Part shown: positions 15,632-23,241 of the stretch, piece after piece | Layout: the number at the start of each line of letters is the position of its first letter | Numbering within the stretch: the stretch's first letter is position 1 | Assembly (NCBI GenBank): GCA_030740295.1 | Contig: JASLXP010001255.1 | Span: forward strand, 1-30,252 | Direction: 5' to 3' | Length of the DNA: 30,252 nt | Origin: Planctomycetota bacterium | GTDB lineage: Bacteria; Planctomycetota; PUPC01; JACPCR01 | Notes under the pieces: generated by a model | The model's database searches: none | Told to the model about the DNA's origin: nothing | The model's input: only the letters and a program-made list of their open reading frames with translations | Translations under genes and position numbers: made by a program

Positions 15632-16429
15632 TTAAAGCCCGTCAAGTATGTCACTGACGAACTGGTGTGTGGCTTTCATGTTTTCGACGATCTCCTCTGT
15701 TTCAGTTCCGTCGACGCATTCGACGTAAAACGGGCCGAGGAAGCCGCTCTTGGCCAGGGCGCCGATGATCCTTTCAAAGTCCACCAATCCTTCGCCCGGT
15801 GTTATCTGGACATTGGGTTTGCCATCGACGACGATGCAATCCTTGATAATCGCTGTGTAGACCACCGGTGCAACTTCGTCGATGCTGTCCTCCGGCCTTT
15901 CCTCCCCTTTCGAGTAGTGAATGATATTGCCAGGGTCATAGCAGATACCGAATGCCACCTGATCCACACGATCCCTGGCTCTCAGAATATCCTTCGAAGT
16001 GAGCGTAATTCCCCCGTGTGGCTTAAGTGTGATCACGACGGACTTTCTGCCTGCGTGGGCTGCCGCCTGCCGCATCAACTCGAAATAGTCGTCAAAATGT
16101 TCCGCCTTGGATGTTCCACAATCGAGCAGCCACGCAGCGCCGAGCGCGGCCGCGTTATCGATGAGCTTGCAGTAATCCTCTACCGCTGCCTCAAGGCCGA
16201 GATTCAGTTGTGTGCGGCCGATCAGCATTGAAGGCTTCAAACCAGCATCCTCGGCCGCCTGACGAGCGGCTCCAATTTCCTCTTCAGTGCTGTCCGATCG
16301 TACCGGAACCTGGCCATCATTCGCGAACACAGCGACATCTGTATAACCGGCATCTGCAATACGCTTGCATGCCTCGGCAAAGGGAAGTTTGTGCAGCGGC
16401 CGTGTGGTGCATCCAATGACGTTGTCCAT
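15632..16429 (-). CDS. Sugar phosphate isomerase/epimerase-like TIM barrel (AP endonuclease 2 family)
   Basis: This 265-residue protein has the xylose-isomerase-like barrel pattern: FAEACKRIADAGYTDVAVF at the first helices, then CYDPGN at about 178-183 and a late FYVECVDG strand, where metal-binding acidic residues lie in the family. The strand usually ending E-N-H reads TLKPHGG here, so one metal ligand may differ. Substrates in this family range from inosose to ribulose derivatives and cannot be read from sequence. AAGGAAC precedes the ATG at 16429. It reads away from the esterase gene and into the NfeD genes after 129 bases; whether it is co-transcribed with them is unclear. Confidence 0.85.
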   Translation of the reverse strand: MDNVIGCTTRPLHKLPFAEACKRIADAGYTDVAVFANDGQVPVRSDSTEEEIGAARQAAEDAGLKPSMLIGRTQLNLGLEAAVEDYCKLIDNAAALGAAWLLDCGTSKAEHFDDYFELMRQAAAHAGRKSVVITLKPHGGITLTSKDILRARDRVDQVAFGICYDPGNIIHYSKGEERPEDSIDEVAPVVYTAIIKDCIVVDGKPNVQITPGEGLVDFERIIGALAKSGFLGPFYVECVDGTETEEIVENMKATHQFVSDILDGL

Positions 16430-16629
16430 TTGAGTTCCTTTCCTGGGTGTGGTTTCTGGTGACGAATTAGTAAAGGAAGATGGGCCTGGAGTCTACCTGA
16501 ACAGGTAGCGAGTCTCGTTGTGACTGGAGAACGGTTATGCTCTTCATCAGGCCTGATAGGACTTCCGAGCCTTTCGAGTATTGAACCATTACCGCTGCAC
16601 ACAGCGGTGAAGCTCGGCCATCCACATAA
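16430..16629. promoter_or_regulatory. Divergent intergenic region with three palindromes
   Basis: Between the isomerase gene (minus) and the esterase gene (plus) lie CTACCTG-AA-CAGGTAG (16493-16508), the perfect palindrome ATCAGGCCTGAT (16546-16557) and ACCGCTG-CACA-CAGCGGT (16591-16608). Any of them could be an operator serving both directions. I see no strong sigma-70 promoter pair. Confidence 0.45.
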
Positions 16630-17538
16630 ATGCCGTCTATGATCCTCCTCATCATTTCTTCTCTATGTGCAGCCGACCTTGCCCCGGGCGATCACACCAG
16701 AACACTTGACTCCGATGGCCGTTCTCGCCAGTACAATATCCACGTGCCACCGACCTACAGCGGGCAGAAAAAGACACCTGTTGTCCTGGTATTCCATGGG
16801 GGAGCGATGAACGCTAAAGCGATTCAGTTGCACACCCAAATGGATAAGAAATCCGACGAAGCTGGTTTCATCGCCGTCTATCCCAATGGCACAGGTCTGT
16901 TGAAAAAGATACTCACCTGGAACGGCGGCAACTGCTGCGGCTATGCCATGCGCAACAAGGTCGACGATGTCGCATTCGTGGACAGGCTGCTTGATGATCT
17001 GTCAAAGGTCGTCAAGGTGGACAGCCGCCGAGTGTTCGCGACCGGCATTTCGAATGGGGCCATCATTTCCTATCTGCTGGCTTCCAAGCTCTCTGAACGC
17101 ATCGCCGCGATAGCGCCAATCGCCGGCCCGATGGGCACTCGAGCATGCTCGCCAGAGAGACCGGTGCCGGTGATTCACTTTCACGGTACGAAGGACACTT
17201 CTGCTCCGTATGAAGGCGGACGAGGCAAGGGGCTGACCCGAACGAATTTTTATTCGGTGAAACATTCCATCGATAATTGGGTCAAGGCCAACGGATGTGC
17301 GGCCGTGCCGACAACTGAAGAATTTGAAGACATGCACGATGACGGCACAAAGATCATTCGCAAGACCTGGGGGAATGGAAAACAGGGTTCTGAGGTCGTT
17401 CTCATCCGCATAGAAGGCGGCGGGCACACCTGGCCTGGCATCCAGATGCGGACAAAGCTTCTTGGAACCTCCACCAGAGAGATCTCCGCGAACGACATGA
17501 TGTGGGAGTTTTTCAAGAAGCATCCGATGCCAGAGTAG
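16630..17538 (+). CDS. Secreted alpha/beta-hydrolase, PHB-depolymerase / feruloyl-esterase (CE1, LpqC) type
   Basis: This 302-residue protein has an N-terminal signal peptide (about 1-15, ending at CAA). HGG at 56-58 supplies the oxyanion hole, the nucleophile Ser141 sits in GISNG, Asp189 in HGTKD and His266 in GGGHTWP. This order and the FxxTGxSNGA pattern are typical of the polyhydroxybutyrate depolymerase family, which also contains acetylxylan and feruloyl esterases. In a neighbourhood of sugar genes and carbohydrate-binding proteins, de-esterification of plant or algal polysaccharide is more likely than PHB use (inference). ATG 16630 and ATG 16639 are both possible starts; neither has a good ribosome-binding site. 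The cysteines at 102-103 may make disulfides. Confidence 0.88.
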   Translation: MPSMILLIISSLCAADLAPGDHTRTLDSDGRSRQYNIHVPPTYSGQKKTPVVLVFHGGAMNAKAIQLHTQMDKKSDEAGFIAVYPNGTGLLKKILTWNGGNCCGYAMRNKVDDVAFVDRLLDDLSKVVKVDSRRVFATGISNGAIISYLLASKLSERIAAIAPIAGPMGTRACSPERPVPVIHFHGTKDTSAPYEGGRGKGLTRTNFYSVKHSIDNWVKANGCAAVPTTEEFEDMHDDGTKIIRKTWGNGKQGSEVVLIRIEGGGHTWPGIQMRTKLLGTSTREISANDMMWEFFKKHPMPE

Positions 17539-17753
17539 TGCGGGCATCCCAGTAAGAACAATAGTCCAGAGCATCCCTTCCAGATTTATGATTACCTCGC
17601 CCTGTTGCCAAAGGTCGGAGCCCTACCTCTGAGAATACAAGCGAATTGGACCGAAGTTCTGGGAGCATTTGGCTCTCAACACCTCCCCATCTAGGATAAC
17701 TGGACTGCAGGTATCGAGCCCTGCACCCTCAGGCCCATCCAGAGAATCACAGC
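17539..17753. other. Spacer between esterase and oxidoreductase genes
   Basis: 215 bases. I see no gene, clear terminator or promoter. Its presence suggests that the oxidoreductase gene starts a new transcription unit. Confidence 0.3.
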
Positions 17754-18752
17754 ATGAATTCACAATCCTATCGGACCGGCCTTGTCGGCTGCGGCAATCG
17801 TGGACGGCATTTCTTTGATACAGCATTCAAGCAATGCGAGAGCGCGAAGATAGTCGCTGTTGCAGACGTTGTTGAAGACAATCTGGCGTATTTCGGCGAT
17901 GCAGGAGCAGCAACATTTTCTTCGGCAGGCGAAATGGTGGCGCAATCCGATCTGGACCTGGTTCTCGTCATTGTGAATCCAGCCTGGCACACGTCTGTTA
18001 TGAGAGAAATCCTGGATCAGGAAGCACCCCTCAAGGGCATCTATCTCGAAAAACCGATGACCACTCATCTGGGCGAAGCGGATGAGATTGTTGAGGTCTG
18101 CAATGAACGGGACATCAAACTCGTCATTGGCCATCAGCTCCGCTACACGCCCGGCTGGTGCGATCCGAGGCAACTCATCGATGCCGGCGCGATTGGGAAA
18201 GTGCACTTCATGCGCGCGGTGCGACACGGGCCACCGATCCTCACCCACCACACGCATCAGACCAATCTGATGTTGTATTATTTGAGTGATGATCCCGTTC
18301 TCTGGGTGCTCGGGCAGATCCATCGTAAGGAGGATCACAAGAGCGAAGGCATCAACGCAGAAGAGCAGGCCCTGGGCTTCCTGCAGTTTCAAAGCGGGGC
18401 CGTCGGCCTCATTGAAGCCGGCAAATACGAACCAGCGACCCCGGGTCAAATATTCATCGCAGGAGAGGATGGCGACATCCGGGTCCTCAAGGGCAAGACT
18501 TCCTATCGAAATGAAGAGACCGGCGGCGCATGGCAGGAATTTTCCGGAACCGATTACCCCAATATCTTCGACGACTGGATCTCCTGGATAGAGGGCGGGC
18601 CTGAGCATCGTTGCAGTTATCGAAATGGCCTGGCCACCCTCGAGGCATTGCTCGCCATCTACGAATCAAGTCGGTGTCGCCAGCGTATCGATCTGCCCAT
18701 GAAGGAGCGCGGAAACGCGCTGGAAGAAATGATCGAGGCGGATGAGATTTAG
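17754..18752 (+). CDS. Gfo/Idh/MocA-family NAD(P)-dependent oxidoreductase
   Basis: This 332-residue cytosolic protein has an N-terminal Rossmann fold with the dinucleotide motif GCGNRG at 12-17, an acidic strand end at VADV (about 36-39) and the family's E-K-P catalytic motif at 99-101. A C-terminal alpha/beta substrate domain follows from about 122 (GHQLRYTP, HHTHQTNLMLYYL). These enzymes oxidise or epimerise sugars and inositols; the substrate cannot be read here. The ATG at 17754 has only a weak purine stretch upstream. The membrane-protein gene follows after 22 bases, so they are probably co-transcribed, although a functional link is not obvious. Confidence 0.9.
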   Translation: MNSQSYRTGLVGCGNRGRHFFDTAFKQCESAKIVAVADVVEDNLAYFGDAGAATFSSAGEMVAQSDLDLVLVIVNPAWHTSVMREILDQEAPLKGIYLEKPMTTHLGEADEIVEVCNERDIKLVIGHQLRYTPGWCDPRQLIDAGAIGKVHFMRAVRHGPPILTHHTHQTNLMLYYLSDDPVLWVLGQIHRKEDHKSEGINAEEQALGFLQFQSGAVGLIEAGKYEPATPGQIFIAGEDGDIRVLKGKTSYRNEETGGAWQEFSGTDYPNIFDDWISWIEGGPEHRCSYRNGLATLEALLAIYESSRCRQRIDLPMKERGNALEEMIEADEI

Positions 18753-18774
18753 TTAGAAGGTCCGAAATCGAAAA

Positions 18775-19722
18775 ATGGAAGACGAAACGATTGAAGAATC
18801 AGACGGTCGGACGGAATCAACCGTGGAGGTGGTACAACAAGAGCCCGGCACCGATCCCTTTGGCCGGCGCGCGCTGCTCTGGGTTGCAGCGGTCATCCTC
18901 ATGTTCATCGCGGTGGTCTATCAACGGCGGACCGGGCCGACCTACCCCATGCGCGGCACGCTGAATCATCACGGCCATTCTTACCGATACAGACTCATTC
19001 GCAGTGAATGGACAACCACCGATGCCCGCACAGCGGTACGCGGTCCGGTGAGCCTGACCGGCAAGGTCTTCTACAAGCGGTTCAAAACGCAGGACGAGTT
19101 CATTTCTCTTCAGATGCAGCGCGATGAAACCAAAGGCGAACTCTTTGCCATGCTCCCCAGACAGCCGGCCGCCGGAAAGCTCGAGTATTACGTTGAGCTA
19201 TCCATTGAAGGCAAAGAAATCCGGATTCCTGATGCCGGCGAAGAGAACATCATTATCAGATTCAAAGATCCGGTACCCGGATCCATTCTCTGGCCCCACG
19301 TGGTGATGATGTTCTTCAGCGTGCTGATCGGCATGCGTGCCGGCCTGGGCGCGATGCTCGCACCACTGACGATGAGACGCTGGGTCTGGATCGCGCTCGG
19401 GGGAATGACAGTCGGAGGCATGACCCTCGGCCCAATCGTCCAGAAATATGCTTTCGGTGAATACTGGACAGGCTTCCCGTTTGGAGGGGATCTCACGGAC
19501 AACAAAATGCTGATCATGTGGCTGGCCTGGCTGCTGGCTGCCGGCACTATTGGCTTTAAGCCAAAGAAGAAGGAAGCCGTATCCAGAGGTATCGTTCTGG
19601 TTGCCGCTGTCATCATGGTCGCCGTTTATCTCATTCCCCACAGCATGCGCGGCAGCGAGCTTGATTACAGCAAAGTGGATAAAGGTGTGAGTCCGGCAGA
19701 CGCGATCAAGACAGGAAAATAG
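18775..19722 (+). CDS. Polytopic membrane protein with extracytoplasmic beta domain, function unknown
   Basis: In this 315-residue protein an acidic N-terminus (1-36) precedes a first membrane helix at about 37-54. An extracytoplasmic, beta-rich region follows at about 60-170 (YRYRLIRSEW, VSLTGKVFYKRF, YYVELSIEGKEI), then four more helices near 175-195, 201-220, 240-262 and 272-290, and a short hydrophilic tail. Between helices lies EYWTGFPFGGDLTDNKMLIMW, a stretch I recognise as recurring in unnamed membrane proteins of Bacteroidota-like bacteria, but no function is known to me. It is 22 bases after the oxidoreductase gene and 3 bases before the lipoprotein gene, forming a likely three-gene unit. 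Confidence 0.8.
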   Translation: MEDETIEESDGRTESTVEVVQQEPGTDPFGRRALLWVAAVILMFIAVVYQRRTGPTYPMRGTLNHHGHSYRYRLIRSEWTTTDARTAVRGPVSLTGKVFYKRFKTQDEFISLQMQRDETKGELFAMLPRQPAAGKLEYYVELSIEGKEIRIPDAGEENIIIRFKDPVPGSILWPHVVMMFFSVLIGMRAGLGAMLAPLTMRRWVWIALGGMTVGGMTLGPIVQKYAFGEYWTGFPFGGDLTDNKMLIMWLAWLLAAGTIGFKPKKKEAVSRGIVLVAAVIMVAVYLIPHSMRGSELDYSKVDKGVSPADAIKTGK

Positions 19723-19725
19723 GCC

Positions 19726-20763
19726 ATGAAGCAACTTTTCAGAATAGCTCTCATCTCTGTGCTGTTCCTAAACGGCTGCATACCTCTCGATGTGGTTGAT
19801 TTCGGCGCCTACGATTTCAACGATGGCCTTGCACCAGCAAAGCGGGGCAAACGCTGGGGTTACATTAACAAGAAGAGTGAGTGGATGATTCGGCCACGCT
19901 TCGCCCGCGCGTGGGCGTTTTCCGAGGGACGGGCACTGGTGCTCGATAAAGGAAAGAAGGCGTACATCGATACCCGTGGAAAAGTGATTTTCAGGCCCAG
20001 GGCGGTGATGTCTTTGCACTTTGCTGAAGGCCTTGTTCCTTTCTCAGTAAAGCGCATCGGCAGAGGACCGAATCCGCTTTGGGGGTACCTCGACAGACAG
20101 GGAAAGAAGCACATCCAGCCCGTCTATAATGACGCAGCGCCTTTCTCAGAGGGCATGGCCCGCGTGAACAAAGACGGCTTTTATGAGTTTATCGACAAGG
20201 AAGGCAGGACCGTTTTCAAAAGTGCTCACGATGAAATCTGGGACTTTCACGATGGGCGTGCACGGTTCTTCAAAGATGGCAGATACGGGTTTGCTGATTC
20301 AACCGGCAAGGAGGCTATCGCCGCGAGATTTACACGTGCACTGGACTTTTCAGAGGGCCATGCCGCGGTCGCTGAATTCATCGCGAGCAAGGATGGAAGA
20401 ATGGCCCGGAGCTACTCCTTTATTGACACCCGCGGCAAGATTGTCTTGAGGTCCGAGGCTGATGAACTGGCCGGCTTCTCCGACGGCCTTGCCCGGTTCA
20501 GGAAGGGTGAAAAGTGGGGTTACATGGATCTGGATGGAAAGGTGATCGTTGAGCCGCGCTTTGTCTTCGCCGGTGATTTTCAGGACGGCCGCGCTCCGTT
20601 TCGACGAGACGGGCTTTACGGATTTATTGACAGGGAGGGCAAGGAAGTCATCCCCCCGAAATTTACGTTGGCAAGAGGGTTCTCACATGGCGCGGCATTC
20701 GTACGCATAAATACTAAGTCAATGTACACCGATCCGAAGGGCAAGCTTTTCGGGCCGCAATGA
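19726..20763 (+). CDS. WG-repeat lipoprotein
   Basis: This 345-residue protein has an N-terminal lipoprotein signal with lipobox L-N-G-C at residues 15-18, so it is lipid-anchored in the envelope. The rest is about eight WG (KWG) beta repeats of roughly 38-40 residues, each with a W/Y-G-Y/F-I/M-D-x-x-G-K core followed by I-x-P-R-F and an F-S-E-G turn, for example KRWGYINKKS, LWGYLDRQGK, KWGYMDLDGK and LYGFIDREGK. WG repeats form beta arrays thought to mediate protein binding; no enzymatic role is expected. It begins 3 bases after the preceding stop codon with an AGGAAAA site upstream, so translation is probably coupled. The 169-bp hairpin element lies 66 bases downstream and may end transcription. 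Confidence 0.9.
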   Translation: MKQLFRIALISVLFLNGCIPLDVVDFGAYDFNDGLAPAKRGKRWGYINKKSEWMIRPRFARAWAFSEGRALVLDKGKKAYIDTRGKVIFRPRAVMSLHFAEGLVPFSVKRIGRGPNPLWGYLDRQGKKHIQPVYNDAAPFSEGMARVNKDGFYEFIDKEGRTVFKSAHDEIWDFHDGRARFFKDGRYGFADSTGKEAIAARFTRALDFSEGHAAVAEFIASKDGRMARSYSFIDTRGKIVLRSEADELAGFSDGLARFRKGEKWGYMDLDGKVIVEPRFVFAGDFQDGRAPFRRDGLYGFIDREGKEVIPPKFTLARGFSHGAAFVRINTKSMYTDPKGKLFGPQ

Positions 20764-20828
20764 AAACGCTCGTCTGCGTGTCAGTTCCGAATTGTATAAG
20801 TCAAGATGAGGTCCTACCGTTCGATGAT

Positions 20829-20997
20829 ACCTAAATTGAGCGATTCTTAAGACCCCAATGAGCTTGTCTCATTGGTGAATCAGGTTGTAAAGCTAATATG
20901 GAACGCACACATTGAAATCGAAGGGCATTTTAGCTGAAAACCTTATTCACCATTGGGATGAACCCAATGGGGTCTTCAAGAATCGCTCAATTTAGGT
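20829..20997. repeat. Nested-hairpin inverted repeat (MITE-like) of about 169 bp
   Basis: Two arms of about 52 bases (20829-20880 and 20945-20997) are near-perfect reverse complements, beginning CCTAAATTGAGCG on one side and ending CGCTCAATTTAGG on the other. Each arm contains its own 8-bp hairpin: CCAATGAG/CTCATTGG at 20855-20875 and CCATTGGG/CCCAATGG at 20950-20970. The central 64 bases extend the fold through AGCTA/TAGCT. The stems of the two small hairpins differ by paired changes. No transposase is nearby. It fills most of the 286-base spacer and may also stop transcription. Confidence 0.85.
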
Positions 20998-21049
20998 GAT
21001 AGTATTCGAATATCACTGAAACCGTTCGAAACCACATGCGTCAATCAGT

Positions 21050-22291
21050 ATGAAAAAGACGATCCGGAATACCGTCGACAAGGTCATTTCCCGGCTGCTG
21101 GCGCGGCGCATTTCGCTCATGATCTGGAAATGCGGGATCATTGCCGGAGTGCTCGGCCTCGCTTTTCTTTTCTTGTTGAAAGCTGGTGAAGCGCCGCGAG
21201 CGGCAGCGCAGTGGGCGATTGGCATCTGGGTGCTCGGAATTGGTGTCGGGCTTTTCCTCGGATGCCGAAATAAGTTGGGGGCATACGAAGCGGCCAAGTA
21301 TTTTGATGATGCTGCGGGCCTGCAGGATCGGCTTTCCGCGGCCTACGGCCTTTTGGATGGCGGCAAATCCGGAGGAATGGTCGACCTTGCGGTCCAGGAT
21401 GCAGTCGTCGCGGCAGAGAAGGTCAGGCTCTCTGATGTCATACAATCGCCCGCGTGGGGCCGGCTGATTCTGGGCGTCGTTGCAGTACCTTTTCTTCTGT
21501 TCGCGATGCAGGGACAGCTTTTTCCGCCACCGGTGGTCCATGTGCCTGAGACGTTTTCAGAAACGGAGCTCGGCGCAGCTTTGAGCGCGCTCGATATGGC
21601 CATTGACGATCCGCAGACATTCCAGCAGCTTCAGGAGGAACTGAAGAAACTTGGCGTGAGCGAGGCTACTGAGAAAAGCGAGCTGCTTGCGCGACTCAAT
21701 CGCACCATTGCAGAACTGAAAGAAAAGGCCGAAGACGACGAAGGCGTGCTTTACACACTCGCGCAAATGGAGAAGCTCAAATCCAAGCTTGGACTGGCCG
21801 AACTTCAAATGCGGGCAGACGAAGAACTGCGGGACGTCGAAGAACTGGTCACAGACGAAGGTGTCCATGCAGAGACAATCCTGGTCGATCGTTTGGTCGA
21901 CCCAACGAAAGCTAAAGAAATCGCCAGGGGGCTGAAAGAGGTCGCCGGCAAACAGCTCGACAGAGGCAGCGGAGAAGGAGTGGATGTCACCGATACACAG
22001 CCAGGCCCGGACGGTGAACAGTCTGAAGATGGCGGCCCCAGAAAGAAGGGTGCCGGCACCGAGGCCGAAGCAAAGACGGAGGAATCATTCGCCGTGAAGG
22101 CCATCAGCGATCAGGCCATTCGAGAACGCATCCTGAATGTTGCTCGTTCCGCGGACCGCAGTTCAGAAGATTACAGTGTTGTTTATCGCAATTACCGTCG
22201 CTCCTTCCTGGCCGAACTGTTCCGCAGCGAACTCGGTAGTGGCAGGAAGGAATACCTTGAACGTTATTTTCACACCATCAGACCGGAATGA
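21050..22291 (+). CDS. Membrane-anchored coiled-coil protein (DUF4175-like) of the DUF58/vWA block
   Basis: This 413-residue protein has two membrane helices at about 25-44 and 53-71, then KYFDDAAGLQDRLSAAYGLL (about 82-101), a pattern shared with DUF4175-like proteins that sit in such blocks, and a third helix near 141-160. From about 170 onward it is soluble, charged and helical: a coiled-coil region to about 300, a Gly/Glu/Lys-rich linker (about 305-345), and a C-terminal helical part with SSEDYSVVYRNYRRSFLAE. It is probably an inner-membrane scaffold for the DUF58 and vWA proteins that follow (inference). The DUF58 gene begins 74 bases downstream. No clear ribosome-binding site precedes the ATG. 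Confidence 0.75.
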   Translation: MKKTIRNTVDKVISRLLARRISLMIWKCGIIAGVLGLAFLFLLKAGEAPRAAAQWAIGIWVLGIGVGLFLGCRNKLGAYEAAKYFDDAAGLQDRLSAAYGLLDGGKSGGMVDLAVQDAVVAAEKVRLSDVIQSPAWGRLILGVVAVPFLLFAMQGQLFPPPVVHVPETFSETELGAALSALDMAIDDPQTFQQLQEELKKLGVSEATEKSELLARLNRTIAELKEKAEDDEGVLYTLAQMEKLKSKLGLAELQMRADEELRDVEELVTDEGVHAETILVDRLVDPTKAKEIARGLKEVAGKQLDRGSGEGVDVTDTQPGPDGEQSEDGGPRKKGAGTEAEAKTEESFAVKAISDQAIRERILNVARSADRSSEDYSVVYRNYRRSFLAELFRSELGSGRKEYLERYFHTIRPE

Positions 22292-22365
22292 CCGGAAGGC
22301 ACTCTCCTTCTCCCTGTGAGACTCCGCCCTGCAGGAAGAGGACAAAGAGCTAACCCCCCCGCCTA

Positions 22366-23241
22366 ATGCCCTCGGACCTCCTCACCAGCAGCTTCCTCAA
22401 GCAGCTCGAAAATCACCGTCTCGTCACGCAGCTCAGCAGCCAACTCGCCGGCGAACGCCTCAGCAGCCGCAAAGGCGGCGGTATGGAGTTCGTCGAGCAC
22501 AAGGGCTACTCCACCGGAGACGACCTGCGATACCTCGATTGGAACGTGTACGCACGCAACGACCAGCTCACCGTCAAGCAGTTCGAGACCTCGGAGAATA
22601 TCGCAACCTACGTCCTGCTCGATGTCTCTGACTCCATGGACTTCGGCACGCCGTCAAAGCTGCTCTGGGCAAAGCAAATGGCCGCGGCCATCGGATACCT
22701 GGCCATGTGCCGGGAGGACTGGTTCGGCTTATTCCCATTCTCCGAGGAGCTTCAGACCAGCATGCTCTCTCAGAGAGGACGAGGGCAAGTGAAACAGGTG
22801 TTCGATTTCATTGAAGAGCTCGAACCCGGTGGCACTACAGACATCGAAACTTCCATTCAACGTTTTGCAGCCGAATCCGGCACCGGCGGCCTGCTTTTCA
22901 TACTCAGTGACTTCTGGGATCCGGATGCTCTGCAGCAGGCTCTGCCTTACCTGCTCTACAGCGGTTTCACGGTCCATGCCCTACAGATTCTTACGCCGGA
23001 AGAAATAGACCCCGGATACAGCGGCGAACTCGACCTTACCGATGCCGAGACGGGGGAGCGGGTGCTGCTCAACATCCGCAAGGGAACGCTCGATCAGTAT
23101 GAAAGGGAACTCCAGTCCTCATTCCTCAAACTTGAAGCTGCGCTCAGCACTCCCGCTACCCGTTACTTCCGCTTCCTTACGAGCGATTCCGTGGAAGACA
23201 CAGTTCTCTACCGCTTCCGGCACGAGGGATTGCTCGCATGA
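22366..23241 (+). CDS. DUF58 protein with vWA-type metal site
   Basis: This 291-residue cytosolic protein carries the DUF58 hallmark GDDLRYLDWNVYAR at 51-64 followed by VKQFE, then a vWA-like MIDAS motif DVSDS at 86-90. DUF58 proteins normally work with a MoxR AAA ATPase and membrane vWA proteins in a chaperone-like or envelope-maturation complex. Here the vWA partners follow directly, but no MoxR gene lies in the window. The gene overlaps the next by ATGA (23238-23241), indicating translational coupling. Confidence 0.92.
   Translation: MPSDLLTSSFLKQLENHRLVTQLSSQLAGERLSSRKGGGMEFVEHKGYSTGDDLRYLDWNVYARNDQLTVKQFETSENIATYVLLDVSDSMDFGTPSKLLWAKQMAAAIGYLAMCREDWFGLFPFSEELQTSMLSQRGRGQVKQVFDFIEELEPGGTTDIETSIQRFAAESGTGGLLFILSDFWDPDALQQALPYLLYSGFTVHALQILTPEEIDPGYSGELDLTDAETGERVLLNIRKGTLDQYERELQSSFLKLEAALSTPATRYFRFLTSDSVEDTVLYRFRHEGLLA

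Noticed and set aside
17760..18608. 282-codon open frame on the minus strand
   Set aside because: Antisense shadow of the Gfo/Idh/MocA oxidoreductase, which has clear Rossmann and EKP motifs.
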